DNA of 64,000 bases, from contig NZ_JACHEE010000015.1 of NCBI RefSeq assembly GCF_014207375.1, positions 1 to 64,000 on the forward strand, given 5' to 3'. This document shows, in pieces, positions 1-7,859 of this stretch. The position numbers were made by a program, and so were the translations under genes. The stretch's first letter is position 1; every line of letters begins with the position of its first letter. Under the pieces are notes generated by a model, which searched no databases, was not told the DNA's origin, and saw only the letters and a list, made by a program, of their open reading frames with translations. The DNA is from Arthrobacter sp. AZCC_0090 (GTDB lineage: Bacteria; Actinomycetota; Actinomycetes; Actinomycetales; Micrococcaceae).

Positions 1-366
1 CCCGGCACAACTCCCGAACCCGGGAACCACGCCGGACAAAACACCATCCGGGACCCCCGGAAACCGCACCGGAACACACAAAAGCGAACCAAGAATTGGT
101 TTCCATTTGAAAGGGAGTCTGTCGCAATTTTTCCGCATCAGCGGCGGCGACTCGAACTACTCTACACACCACCAAGACCCCACGCAAATTCACGTGCAGA
201 GGCTCAAGAACCGCGGCAATCCGCGGCGAAACGGACGGTTACGCGCAAAAAGAAGCCGTCGGCGTCGTCGTCCGGCATTGTGTGGTGCACCACTTAAACG
301 GAAGCAACGGTTAAATGCAAGAAGGGCCAGCAACCAAACGGTTGCCGACCCTTCTAGTGCTCTGGA
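1..366. other. Non-coding stretch at left edge
   Basis: No convincing gene on either strand. It holds the 3' flank of the minus-strand ribosomal protein operon, including its terminator at 321-354. A short inverted repeat AACCAA-gaa-TTGGTT lies near 87-101. The open frame that can be drawn at 107-409 on the plus strand has arginine-rich, family-less composition and overlaps the end of rpsN, so I treat it as chance. Confidence 0.5.
321..354 (-). terminator. Terminator-like hairpin after rpsN
   Basis: A 15-base inverted repeat (321-335 against 340-354, two imperfect positions) with a 4-base loop lies 13 bases past the rpsN stop codon. The following bases on the minus strand are moderately T-rich. 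Position and shape fit a rho-independent terminator of rpmB-rpmG-rpsN. Confidence 0.65.
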
Positions 367-672
367 TTACCAGGAAGACTTGGTGATGCCCGGAAGCTCA
401 CCACGGTGAGCCATGTCGCGGAAGCGAACACGGGAGATACCGAACTTCTGGAAGGTACCGCGCGGGCGGCCGTCGATGATGTCGCGGTTACGCAGACGGA
501 TCGGGGAGGCGTTGCGGGGCAGCTTCTGCAGACCGAGGCGAGCCTCTTCGCGTGCTTCGTCAGTCGCGTTGGCGTCAACCAGGGTCTTCTTCAGTTCGAG
601 ACGCTTGGCAGCGTAACGCTCAACGATGACCTTGCGCTGCTCGTTGCGAGCAATCTTGGACTTCTTAGCCAT
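367..672 (-). CDS. rpsN: 30S ribosomal protein S14, cysteine-free (zinc-independent) form
   Basis: A 101-residue protein, the length of the long S14 class, beginning MAKKSKIARNEQR and ending with the typical GxPGITKSSW. Seen directly: there is no cysteine, so the zinc ribbon (CxxC...CxxC) of the short S14 class is absent. It is the last gene of a tight rpmB-rpmG-rpsN operon, three bases after rpmG stops. In actinobacteria this trio is often the zinc-free paralogue set, made under zinc limitation and controlled by Zur. Whether zinc-containing copies exist elsewhere in the genome cannot be seen here. Identity is secure; the Zur link is inference. Confidence 0.95.
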   Translation of the reverse strand: MAKKSKIARNEQRKVIVERYAAKRLELKKTLVDANATDEAREEARLGLQKLPRNASPIRLRNRDIIDGRPRGTFQKFGISRVRFRDMAHRGELPGITKSSW

Positions 673-674
673 GT

Positions 675-842
675 TTAGCGCTCCTCTCGGAATTCGACGT
701 GCTGGCGGATCTTGGGGTCGTACTTCTTCAGGACCAGACGGTCCGGGTCGTTACGACGGTTCTTGCGGGTTACGTAGGTGTAACCGGTTCCCGCAGTCGA
801 CTTCAGCTTGATGATCGGACGTACGTCCTTGTCCTTTGCCAC
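675..842 (-). CDS. rpmG: 50S ribosomal protein L33, cysteine-free form
   Basis: A 55-residue protein from a GTG start at 842, reading MAKDKDVRPIIKLKSTAGTG and ending HVEFREER. L33 is a component of the large subunit near the tRNA exit site. No cysteine is present, so it is the C-minus form that does not bind zinc. The GTG start overlaps the rpmB stop codon by one base, indicating coupled translation. Confidence 0.95.
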   Translation of the reverse strand: MAKDKDVRPIIKLKSTAGTGYTYVTRKNRRNDPDRLVLKKYDPKIRQHVEFREER

Positions 843-1078
843 TAGAGCTTCACCCCACGAGCCAGAACTTCGGCGACGACTGCGTCAATGCCGCGAACGT
901 CGATGGTCTTGATGCCCTTGGCCGACAGGGTCAGCGTGACATTACGGCGCAGGGACGGAACCCAGTAGCGCTTCTTCTGAATGTTGGGATCGAACCGCCG
1001 CTTGTTGCGACGGTGCGAGTGCGAAATGCTGTGTCCAAAGCCCGGCTCGGCTCCGGTCACCTGGCAGTTTGCTGCCAT
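842..1078 (-). CDS. rpmB: 50S ribosomal protein L28, zinc-independent form
   Basis: A 78-residue L28 starting MAANCQVTGAEPGFGHSISH. I chose the ATG at 1078 over a longer upstream frame because it gives the canonical L28 N-terminus and has GGAG a few bases before it. Only one cysteine remains, so the paired CxxC zinc motif is missing. It is the first gene of rpmB-rpmG-rpsN. I looked for a Zur-type AT-rich palindrome upstream and found none that was clear. Confidence 0.95.
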   Translation of the reverse strand: MAANCQVTGAEPGFGHSISHSHRRNKRRFDPNIQKKRYWVPSLRRNVTLTLSAKGIKTIDVRGIDAVVAEVLARGVKL

Positions 1079-1519
1079 GACGACTCTCCTAAAAATAAAA
1101 TGAAACGGCCAGCAGAGTTCCTGCGTGCCGTGCGACAGGCGACGTCCGCAACCAGTCCACACCGTTTTCGGTAGTTCCCGCGGGGCTGGATCCATCGACT
1201 GAAATCAGTCAATGATCACCGCTGCGGCGAAGGTAGTGGGTCCCGGACAACAGGCCGGAATACTGGGCGAATACTGGAATGCACGCAACTTGAGCCCCTA
1301 ACTACCGGCCCGCGGATATCCCGTTGTTGCCAACAGTTGCCGCCAACCGGAGCAATTGCACACGCTCCGCGCCACCTAGCGCCTAATAAGTCTAGGGGCT
1401 GGGGCAAATTAAGACCAATCGGGTGTATAAGACCACTCCACAATGTGGCCCGCTCAAATCATAAGCAGCGGCCAGTCCCTTCACAGGAGAACGAAAGGTT
1501 GAGAGTTCAATCTTGAGCT
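1079..1519. other. Intergenic region between divergent rpmB and the flavocytochrome gene
   Basis: About 440 bases with no supported gene. It must hold the minus-strand promoter of the ribosomal operon and the plus-strand promoter of the ferric-reductase-like gene. An AGGAGAACGAAAGG purine run around 1483-1497 is the likely ribosome-binding region for the gene starting at 1520, although it lies further away than usual. No clear operator is visible. Confidence 0.5.
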
Positions 1520-3016
1520 ATGAAGTCACAACTCCTCGCCTCCCCAGGCCAACGTGTGAGCACGCCCCCGGATCGGCCTCCAGCGCCCACGCGGCGCAAT
1601 CCCACCATGGGAAGGTTCGCCGCACAGCATCGCCGACGCATGTTCAGGACGGACATGCTCACCGTCGCGCTGTGGGCTTCCCTCGCGGCGGCGTTGGCTT
1701 TGTGGCTCGCCGACGGCGGGGTGTCGTCCGTCGGGAATGTCACCCAAGCAGTCACCGCCGTCGGGATCTTGGTGGGGCTTGCCGGCATGGATCTGGTCTT
1801 CCTCATGCTTCTGCTCGCGGCGCGATTGCCTTTCGTGGATGGCGCAGTCGGGCATGACAGGGCGCTGAAATTCCATCGGAAGCTGGGGAAACCCGCACTT
1901 TATCTCCTACTGGCACACGGACTTCTCCTCGCGATCGGCTATGGGATGGCCGAGGGTTTGGATCCCGTCAGTGAGGCCATTGCGCTTTGGGTCCTGGTAC
2001 CCGATATGTGGCTGGCGTTCGTATCGATGGCACTGTTCATTGCCGTGGTGGTCACCTCGCTTGTGGCTGTACGGCGCCGCTTTCCCTACGAATTCTGGTA
2101 TTTCGTCCATCTGCTCACCTATCTGGCGGTAGCTGCGGCTTTGCCGCACCAATTCAGCGTGGGCGGCCTGTTCGCTGAGGGCACCTGGCAACGCTGGTAC
2201 TGGCTGTTCCTGTGCATCGCCACGGGATCGGCATTGGCTTGGTTCCGTGTGGCCCAGCCCGTGATGGCCACATTCCGTCACCAGCTGACCGTACGCCGCG
2301 TGGTGCGCCTTGCGCCGGGCGTCTTCAGTATCGAAATGAGCGGCCTGCGATTGAACGAATTGTCAGGTAGCGGCGGGCGTTTCTTCGTGTGGCGCTTCTT
2401 GGCACCCGGCATGTGGTGGCAGGCACACCCGTTCAGTTTGTCGGCGGAACCGCAGGTCGTGACACAGTCCGCCGGGCCGTCGTCGGGCCTCCTGCCACAG
2501 CAAGGAAGCTTGCGCATCACCGTCCGGAACCTGGGCAGGGGCTCGGCCCGGTTGGCCTCGCTCAGACCGGGAACCAAAGTGAGCATGGAAGGCCCCTACG
2601 GAGTCTTCAGTACTGCAGCCCGAAGCCGGGAACGGGTCGTGATGATCGGGGCCGGAATCGGAATCACGCCTCTCCGGGCGCTTCTGGAATCCACTCCCTT
2701 TGCCCCCGGCCAGGCGACCGTCCTGCTGCGCGGCAGCAGCGCAGATGAGCTATTCCTTGGCGACGAGATCCTGGAGCTGTGCAGGAAGCGCGGTGCCACG
2801 CTCTTCCATCTCATCGGGCCGCGCTCCGCGAATCCTCAGGGCACGTGGCTGCCTGCCTCGGCTGGCGCCTCGCGGCTGCGGGATTTCGTACCGGATATCA
2901 CGGAAGCGGATGTCTACATCTGCGGCCCCTCCGCTTGGGCTCGCAACGTCCTGGCCGAGGCAAAAAGCGCAGGCGTGCGGGAGGAACAACTCCACTACGA
3001 AAGGTTCGACTGGTGA
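1520..3016 (+). CDS. Ferric reductase-like transmembrane flavocytochrome
   Basis: A 498-residue membrane oxidoreductase. The N-terminal half carries about six hydrophobic segments of the ferric-reductase-like heme domain. Histidines suited to heme binding lie in FHRKLGKPALYLLLAHG and in WYFVHLLTYLAVAAALPHQ. The C-terminal half is a ferredoxin-NADP-reductase fold: HPFSLSAEP (FAD site), IGAGIGITPLRALLE (nucleotide loop), YICGPSAWARNVL and the terminal FDW. It should pass electrons from cytoplasmic NAD(P)H through FAD and heme to the outer face. Its stop overlaps the next gene's GTG, and the neighbours encode an FMN-carrying protein and its flavin transferase. The electron acceptor is therefore likely the covalent FMN of the neighbour. 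Start could be the internal ATG at 1607. Confidence 0.85.
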   Translation: MKSQLLASPGQRVSTPPDRPPAPTRRNPTMGRFAAQHRRRMFRTDMLTVALWASLAAALALWLADGGVSSVGNVTQAVTAVGILVGLAGMDLVFLMLLLAARLPFVDGAVGHDRALKFHRKLGKPALYLLLAHGLLLAIGYGMAEGLDPVSEAIALWVLVPDMWLAFVSMALFIAVVVTSLVAVRRRFPYEFWYFVHLLTYLAVAAALPHQFSVGGLFAEGTWQRWYWLFLCIATGSALAWFRVAQPVMATFRHQLTVRRVVRLAPGVFSIEMSGLRLNELSGSGGRFFVWRFLAPGMWWQAHPFSLSAEPQVVTQSAGPSSGLLPQQGSLRITVRNLGRGSARLASLRPGTKVSMEGPYGVFSTAARSRERVVMIGAGIGITPLRALLESTPFAPGQATVLLRGSSADELFLGDEILELCRKRGATLFHLIGPRSANPQGTWLPASAGASRLRDFVPDITEADVYICGPSAWARNVLAEAKSAGVREEQLHYERFDW

Positions 3017-3603
3017 GACTCAGAGCAGGAATATCAGCGGCGCTGGCGTCGGCAGCGATCCTCTTGGTCGGGTGGCAGGCAGGTGCGCACGTGGCGGACT
3101 CCAACGCGTCGGGAGTCACGACGTCCGCCGCGGGCGGCACCGGCACGGGCGGGACCGCAACCGCCGGCGGGACGGCCTCGGATACGGGCTCGACGACGAA
3201 CGGCACCACCGGGAGCAGCGCTTCGGGATCGTCCTCGGGAACTGGAGTCGGATCCAGTTCCAGCTCAGGCTCCAGTTCCAGTTCGGGCACCGGCGCGAGC
3301 GCTAAGGCAGGCGCATCAGCGAAGGCCGGTGGCACCTATGCCGGCCAAGCCGTGGAGACCCGCTTCGGAACAGTACAGGTCCAGGTGACCGTTAAGGCCG
3401 GAGTGATCACGGATGTTACTGCCCTGCATCTGACCGACCAGGAACAACGATCGGTCCAGATCAGCAATAGGGCGGCGCCCCTGCTCCGCTCCGAGGTCTT
3501 GAGCGCACAGTCGGCGAACGTCCAGACCATCGGCGGTGCCACCGTAACCAGCGATGCGTACTTGACGTCGCTCCAGGCAGCCCTCGATGCAGCCCATTTC
3601 TAG
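3013..3603 (+). CDS. Exported FMN-binding domain protein (covalent FMN carrier)
   Basis: A 196-residue protein from a GTG at 3013 that overlaps the upstream stop (GTGA). A short basic N-terminus and hydrophobic segment (about residues 1-20) form a signal or anchor. A Gly/Ser/Thr/Ala-rich linker of roughly 75 residues follows, then an FMN_bind domain (about 108-196). Near the C-terminus, GGATVTSDAY matches the ApbE target motif in which the threonine receives FMN through a phosphoester bond. The flavinylating enzyme is encoded immediately downstream. The low-complexity linker is typical of extracellular actinobacterial proteins. Role in trans-membrane electron transfer is inferred from the operon. 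Confidence 0.85.
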   Translation: MRLRAGISAALASAAILLVGWQAGAHVADSNASGVTTSAAGGTGTGGTATAGGTASDTGSTTNGTTGSSASGSSSGTGVGSSSSSGSSSSSGTGASAKAGASAKAGGTYAGQAVETRFGTVQVQVTVKAGVITDVTALHLTDQEQRSVQISNRAAPLLRSEVLSAQSANVQTIGGATVTSDAYLTSLQAALDAAHF

Positions 3604-4456
3604 CCCTGGCGGACCCCTGCAAAGTGACAACAAGGAACCGCGCCTTCGTTCCCGCATCTTCACGAGCATGGGCACCGTGGTGAGCCTCGCCGTCCCCGCC
3701 GCTCCGGCGACGGCTCCCCAAGCCGCGGTGGACGAGCTCGAGGCAGCCACCGCCGTCGTCGAGAAGTTGTTCAACGGGCTGGATCGTACGTTCAGTCTCT
3801 ACCGTCCCGACTCGGAAGCGAGCGCGGTGGCCCGGGGTGAGTTGGCACTGACGGACGCCTCGGCGGACATGCGCCGGCTGTATGTCGAGGCCTCCGAGTG
3901 GCGCACGCTCACGGATGGCGCGTTCACAGCGGAACGGCCAGACGGCGTCGTGGACTTGGCGGGGATTGTCAAGGGACATGCGATGCGGGAAGCCGGAACG
4001 TCGTTGCTCGCGCTGGGCCTGAAGGATTGGTGCCTCAACGCGGGTGGGGATGTCTTGGTGGACGGTTCGCCGACGCCAAGCAGTGCGCGGCCGTGGCTGG
4101 CGGGGGTTGTCGACCCAGCGGATCGGACGACGCTCCTGACCTCGTTTCCGCTCGGCGGGTACAGTCTCGTCAACGCGGGCAAGCGCGCCCTGGCGACCTC
4201 CGGAACCAGCGAACGCGGCCACCACATTTGGTCAGCCGGCTTGCAGGGCGGGCAGGGCGCCGGATTCCTGCAGGTTTCCGTCGCGTCAGCCGACATCGTC
4301 ACGGCCGACGTCCTGGCCACAGCAATCATGGCCGGCGGCGCCCGGACCCTCGCGCTGGCTACCGCGCGTTGGGACGTGGAGGTGCTCGCTGTGAAGAACG
4401 ACGGCGGCCTGCTCGCCACGCCGGGATTCCGGAAGCCTGCCGCTCAGAACAGTTAG
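3587..4456 (+). CDS. apbE: FAD:protein FMN transferase (ApbE family)
   Basis: A 289-residue ApbE-family enzyme, which moves FMN from FAD onto a threonine of a target domain using Mg2+. Family motifs: the opening SMGTVVSLAV, DLAGIVKGHAM (about residues 124-134), LNAGGDVLVDG (about 149-159) and the metal-site region VTADVLATAIMAGG (about 246-259). No export signal is evident. The start lies 17 bases inside the FMN-binding gene, so the two genes are coupled. The obvious substrate is the GGATVTS motif of that neighbour. Its stop overlaps convergently with the SGNH hydrolase on the other strand. Confidence 0.9.
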   Translation: MQPISSPGGPLQSDNKEPRLRSRIFTSMGTVVSLAVPAAPATAPQAAVDELEAATAVVEKLFNGLDRTFSLYRPDSEASAVARGELALTDASADMRRLYVEASEWRTLTDGAFTAERPDGVVDLAGIVKGHAMREAGTSLLALGLKDWCLNAGGDVLVDGSPTPSSARPWLAGVVDPADRTTLLTSFPLGGYSLVNAGKRALATSGTSERGHHIWSAGLQGGQGAGFLQVSVASADIVTADVLATAIMAGGARTLALATARWDVEVLAVKNDGGLLATPGFRKPAAQNS

Positions 4457-5214
4457 GGCCGGGTGAGCTGCGGGTACTTCGGGCTCAGGCCGTCGCCGGA
4501 CGATTTGCCCGTAACGCGTCGGACGACCCAAGGGGCGGCGTGTTCACGGACCCAACGCGCGTTGGCCCGCAAGGCTTCCACCCGCGCAAGCTGAGGTTGC
4601 GTGACAGGCGGCGGCACCTCAAGGGAACCTTCGTGCTCCAGGACGGCCAGGACGCGGTTGGCCATGTTGATGTGGCCAGCAGTGGACATGTGCATCCGGT
4701 CCTGCGCCCACATGTGCCAGTCGTGGTATTCGCTGAAGCGCCAATAATCCACCAGCAGCGCCCCATGCTCTTCGGCGATTTCGCGCACCAATTCGTTGTA
4801 GATAGCGGTGCGTCCGCGCATAGTGCCGAACACCTTTGAACTGCGGGCGTCGAAGCCCGTAAAGAGAAGCAACGTGGCGCCGGTGGCGCTGAGCTTCGCA
4901 ATGCCGGCTTCGTAGTCCTCCATGAGCCTGTCGATGTCCACCTTCGGGCGGAAAATGTCGTTCGCCCCGGCGTATAGGGTCACCAGCGTCGGTTGAAGCG
5001 CGACGGCGGCGTCCACCTGTTCTGCCATGACTTGCCGGAGCTTCTTGCCGCGAATCGCGAGGTTGGCATAGCCGAAATTGTCGTTGCTTCGAGCTAGCTG
5101 CTGGGCAACGAGGTCCGCCCATCCCCTGACTCCATTGGGTCGCGAGGGGTCGGCGTCGCCAAGTCCTTCGGTGAACGAGTCTCCCAATGCCACGTACCGG
5201 GCAGAAAAATCCAT
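4453..5214 (-). CDS. SGNH/GDSL-family hydrolase (copy 1 of 3)
   Basis: A 253-residue protein with the SGNH esterase blocks: GDSFTEG near residue 12 (catalytic Ser), a conserved Gly in block II, YAGANDIF (block III Asn) and DRMHMSTAGH (block V Asp and His). No signal peptide, so probably cytoplasmic. Members hydrolyse ester or acetyl groups; the substrate cannot be told. Two close relatives lie at 7041-7859 and 7850-8827. Shared motifs include RPNGVRGWAD-like and DYWRF/DHWCF segments. Confidence 0.85.
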   Translation of the reverse strand: MDFSARYVALGDSFTEGLGDADPSRPNGVRGWADLVAQQLARSNDNFGYANLAIRGKKLRQVMAEQVDAAVALQPTLVTLYAGANDIFRPKVDIDRLMEDYEAGIAKLSATGATLLLFTGFDARSSKVFGTMRGRTAIYNELVREIAEEHGALLVDYWRFSEYHDWHMWAQDRMHMSTAGHINMANRVLAVLEHEGSLEVPPPVTQPQLARVEALRANARWVREHAAPWVVRRVTGKSSGDGLSPKYPQLTRP

Positions 5215-5307
5215 GGCGCCAGTCTTTCATTATTGCAGGGCGGCCGTCACTCGAAGGCGGGCCGTCACTCGAGAGCGGGCACCGTCACTCGCGGCGCGGG
5301 CCAAAGC

Positions 5308-5787
5308 TCAGCGTTCGCGCAGGATCCAGTGATCGTCATCCAGGCGCGCCACGATCTTCTCGCCGATCCGTGCGAGGTCCGCAACGTCGTCGTCGGTCAT
5401 GGCATCCAACATCAAGGCGCGAACGGCATCCACATGCCCCGGGGCGAGGGACACGATGGTGTCCATGCCGGCGTCCGTCAGGTGCGCCACGGTGACGCGG
5501 GCGTCGCCCGGGTGCGCCTCGCGTTCCACCCAGCCACGCCGCTGCAACTTGGTGACTACGTGCGACAACCTCGACAAGGAAGCGCTGGTGCGGGCCGCGA
5601 GCTCACTCATCGGAAGGAACCGCCCGTCCGCTTCGGACAGCATGGCGAGCACGTTGTAGTCGAACAGCGACAACTTGCCGGCCGCTTGCAGCTGGGTGTC
5701 CAGGGCTGCGGGCAGCAGTGTGTTGATGCTCAGGAGGGCCAGCCAGGCACGGCGTTCGTCGGCATTGAGCCAGCGCGGTTCGGTCAT
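5308..5787 (-). CDS. MarR-family transcriptional regulator
   Basis: A 159-residue winged-helix protein with the MarR layout: dimerisation helices at both ends and a central DNA-binding region (ELAARTSASLSRLSHVVTKL, then the wing RREAHPGDARVTVAHLT-like segment). It is divergent from the reductase gene at 5917. The intergenic region holds a promoter overlapped by an inverted repeat, so it probably represses that reductase and itself. The ligand is unknown; the reductase suggests an oxidative or electrophile signal (inference). Confidence 0.9.
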   Translation of the reverse strand: MTEPRWLNADERRAWLALLSINTLLPAALDTQLQAAGKLSLFDYNVLAMLSEADGRFLPMSELAARTSASLSRLSHVVTKLQRRGWVEREAHPGDARVTVAHLTDAGMDTIVSLAPGHVDAVRALMLDAMTDDDVADLARIGEKIVARLDDDHWILRER

Positions 5788-5814
5788 GGATTCATCTTAG
5801 AAGGAAATTAATGC

Positions 5815-5860
5815 TTGACACTTCAACTTAATGCGATTATGGTTTTAGTTGAAGCTTCAA
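5815..5860 (+). promoter_or_regulatory. Sigma-70-type promoter with MarR-type operator
   Basis: TTGACA at 5815-5820 and TATGGT at 5838-5843, spaced 17 bases, form a strong promoter for the reductase at 5917. Just after the -10 is the perfect palindrome TTGAAGCTTCAA (5849-5860), and ACTTCAACTT, a matching half-site, overlaps the -35 spacer at about 5819-5829. This is where the divergent MarR regulator would be expected to bind. Confidence 0.7.
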
Positions 5861-5916
5861 GTAAGTGAATGCGGACCAATCCGCAGGACCATGAGCACTC
5901 AAGCAAAGGAACAACA

Positions 5917-6549
5917 ATGGCTGACATCACCATCATCGGCACTGGCAACATGGCATCCGGGATTGCGGCCCGCGCCGCCACCGCAGGCAAGAGCGTCCAG
6001 GTCCTCAGCCGCGACGCCGGCTCCGCTGCAGCGCTGGCCGCATCGGTCAACGGAACGTCCGGCATCACTGGCTCACCGGTGGAAGGCAGCATCGTGGTGC
6101 TGGCCACTCCGTTCGAGGCCTCCAAGGCCGTCCTTTCGTCCTATGGTTCCGCGCTCAACGGCAAGACGATCGTGGACATCTCCAACCCCGTGAACTTCGA
6201 GACGTTCGATTCCCTTACTGTTCCCGCCGGATCGTCGGCCGCCGAAGAACTCCAGGCCTTGGTCCCTGGCGCATCCGTCGTCAAGGCGTTCAACACCGTG
6301 TTTGCAGCCACGCTCGCTGACGGCGAAGTGGACGGCCAAACCCTTGACGTGCTGGTGGCGGGCGACGACGCCGAGGCGAGCTCCGCCGTCGTCGACTTCG
6401 TCAAAGGCGCCGGGCTACGCCCGGTGAACGTCGGGCCGCTGCGCCGCTCGCGTGAGCTCGAAGCGTTCCAACTGCTCGTCATGACGCTCCAGATCAGCGA
6501 CGCCCACCCCGACTACAACTGGAACTCTGCAGTCAAGCTGCTGCCGTAG
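5917..6549 (+). CDS. NADP-binding reductase of the F420-dependent reductase (NpdG-like) family
   Basis: A 210-residue Rossmann-fold protein starting MADITIIGTGNMASGIA, with the dinucleotide loop GTGNMASG at the N-terminus and conserved VDISNP, VKAFNT and a C-terminal region with LQISDAHPDYNW. These are typical of the NADP oxidoreductase coenzyme-F420-dependent family. Many members use only NADP(H), so F420 use is not shown. The ATG at 5917 follows AAAGGA with good spacing, which is why I prefer it to the upstream in-frame start. The gene is single and lies under the MarR-type promoter; a 12-bp-stem terminator follows. Confidence 0.85.
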   Translation: MADITIIGTGNMASGIAARAATAGKSVQVLSRDAGSAAALAASVNGTSGITGSPVEGSIVVLATPFEASKAVLSSYGSALNGKTIVDISNPVNFETFDSLTVPAGSSAAEELQALVPGASVVKAFNTVFAATLADGEVDGQTLDVLVAGDDAEASSAVVDFVKGAGLRPVNVGPLRRSRELEAFQLLVMTLQISDAHPDYNWNSAVKLLP

Positions 6550-6562
6550 GGCATTGCGGTTT

Positions 6563-6592
6563 CGGAGGGCGGCCCGTTGTGGCCGCCCTCCG
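6563..6592 (+). terminator. Terminator hairpin after the NADP reductase gene
   Basis: A perfect 12-base inverted repeat (6563-6574 with 6581-6592, six-base loop) begins 14 bases past the stop codon. The following CGTTGTAG has only a weak T content. Confidence 0.65.
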
Positions 6593-6610
6593 CGTTGTAG
6601 GCTGGGCGGC

Positions 6611-6895
6611 ATGTTCGTCGTTTCACTGACATACAAAGTTCCCGACGAGATCGTCGACTTCCACCGCCCCGCACATATGGATTGGGTCAAGGAAGCGTTC
6701 GACGCCGGCACTTTCGTTGCGTCTGGACGTCGCGTTCCGGCGGTCGGCGGTGTGCTGTTGTCCAACGTTGACCGTGCAACGCTGGACGCTTCTCTCGCTA
6801 CGGATCCGTTTTACGTCAACGGGGTGGCCGACTTCGAGATCATCGAATTCTCAGTCACGACGGCTTCGCCAGGGTACGAAAACCTGCTGGACTAG
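6611..6895 (+). CDS. YciI-like small protein
   Basis: A 94-residue protein of the YCII/dimeric alpha-beta barrel family: MFVVSLTYKVPDEIVDFHRP, a conserved histidine in HMDWVKEAF, and DPFYVNGVADFEIIEF at the C-terminal end. YciI proteins are small dimers proposed to be enzymes or ligand-binding proteins; the function is unknown. The ATG at 6611 closely follows the hairpin at 6563-6592, so it probably has its own promoter or relies on read-through. Confidence 0.8.
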   Translation: MFVVSLTYKVPDEIVDFHRPAHMDWVKEAFDAGTFVASGRRVPAVGGVLLSNVDRATLDASLATDPFYVNGVADFEIIEFSVTTASPGYENLLD

Positions 6896-7040
6896 TCTGC
6901 TACCGGTTCAGGCTCTGGTTGCGGTTCCGGGGCGTCACGGGGAGCACATTTTTGGTGCCTCACCTCGGCGAGAAGCCCGGAAATTCGCGCCTTCGATGCC
7001 CGCCCACCTCGAAAAAGTTGTCAGGCGTGACGCTGACGCC

Positions 7041-7859
7041 TCAAAGCCGGGCCGGCTCAGGGGACGTTCCCAGGCGCTCCGGCAAGACCACCGGCATCAG
7101 GGCCGGCCAGCGGGCGCTCAGGTGATCACCGCTCGAAACTCCCCTGAAACGGCGCGAAAGCCACGGCGCCACATCGCGCCTGAGCCACGCGGCGTCGTCG
7201 GCCACTATCTCGGCGCGGGTCCTCGGCTGCAACGGCCCAAGGACCGGTGAGCCCAGCGAATGTGCGGCCCCCAACACTTCCAAGACCTTCTTAGCCATGT
7301 ATTCGTGCCCGATTCTGGACATGTGCAGCCGGTCCGGAGCCCACATCCGGCGGTCCTGGTACTTTTCGAAGCACCAATGGTCTACCAGGAGCGTTCCGTA
7401 CGCGGCGGCGATGCGCCGGACGTGCTTGTTGAAAACGGCCGTGCGCAGCTTGAGAGGTTCCAACACCGGTGAGAGCGGCACGTTGTACTCGGTGAAAAGC
7501 AGGATTTGAGCGCCGCTCTCCGCGATACGGGCAACCGCTCCTTCGAATCCGCCGATCACAGCGCGCATATCCAGCCGAGCACCGAGGAGATCGTTGCCGC
7601 CGGCGTGGAAACTGACCAGCGTGGGAGCCATGTGGAGCGCGGGCTCAAGTTGTTCAGCCACGATCTGCTTGAGCCGGCGGCCGCGAAGGGCCAGGTTGGC
7701 GTAGTGGGTGTGCGGCTGGCGCCTGGCCAACTCCTCGGCGACGCGGTCGGCCCAGCCGCGGCAATCGTTGGGAAGGCGAAGGTCGTTGTCGCCGACCCCT
7801 TCCGTGAAGGAATCCCCGACGGCGACGAACCGCAGCGGCGTATGCGTAGTCATGGACAT
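7041..7859 (-). CDS. SGNH/GDSL-family hydrolase (copy 2 of 3)
   Basis: A 272-residue paralogue of the SGNH hydrolases at 4453 and 7850. Catalytic blocks: GDSFTEG (about residues 16-22), FHAGGNDLLGAR (block III) and DRLHMSRIGHEYMA (block V Asp/His). The start overlaps the end of copy 3 by ten bases, so copies 3 and 2 are co-translated in that order. No secretion signal. Substrate unknown. Downstream (6896-7040) I see nothing supported. Confidence 0.85.
   Translation of the reverse strand: MSMTTHTPLRFVAVGDSFTEGVGDNDLRLPNDCRGWADRVAEELARRQPHTHYANLALRGRRLKQIVAEQLEPALHMAPTLVSFHAGGNDLLGARLDMRAVIGGFEGAVARIAESGAQILLFTEYNVPLSPVLEPLKLRTAVFNKHVRRIAAAYGTLLVDHWCFEKYQDRRMWAPDRLHMSRIGHEYMAKKVLEVLGAAHSLGSPVLGPLQPRTRAEIVADDAAWLRRDVAPWLSRRFRGVSSGDHLSARWPALMPVVLPERLGTSPEPARL

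Noticed and set aside
1079..1200. A Zur box before rpmB
   Set aside because: The AT-rich words TTTCATTTTATTTTTA on the minus strand are not palindromic; I could not align them with the Zur consensus.
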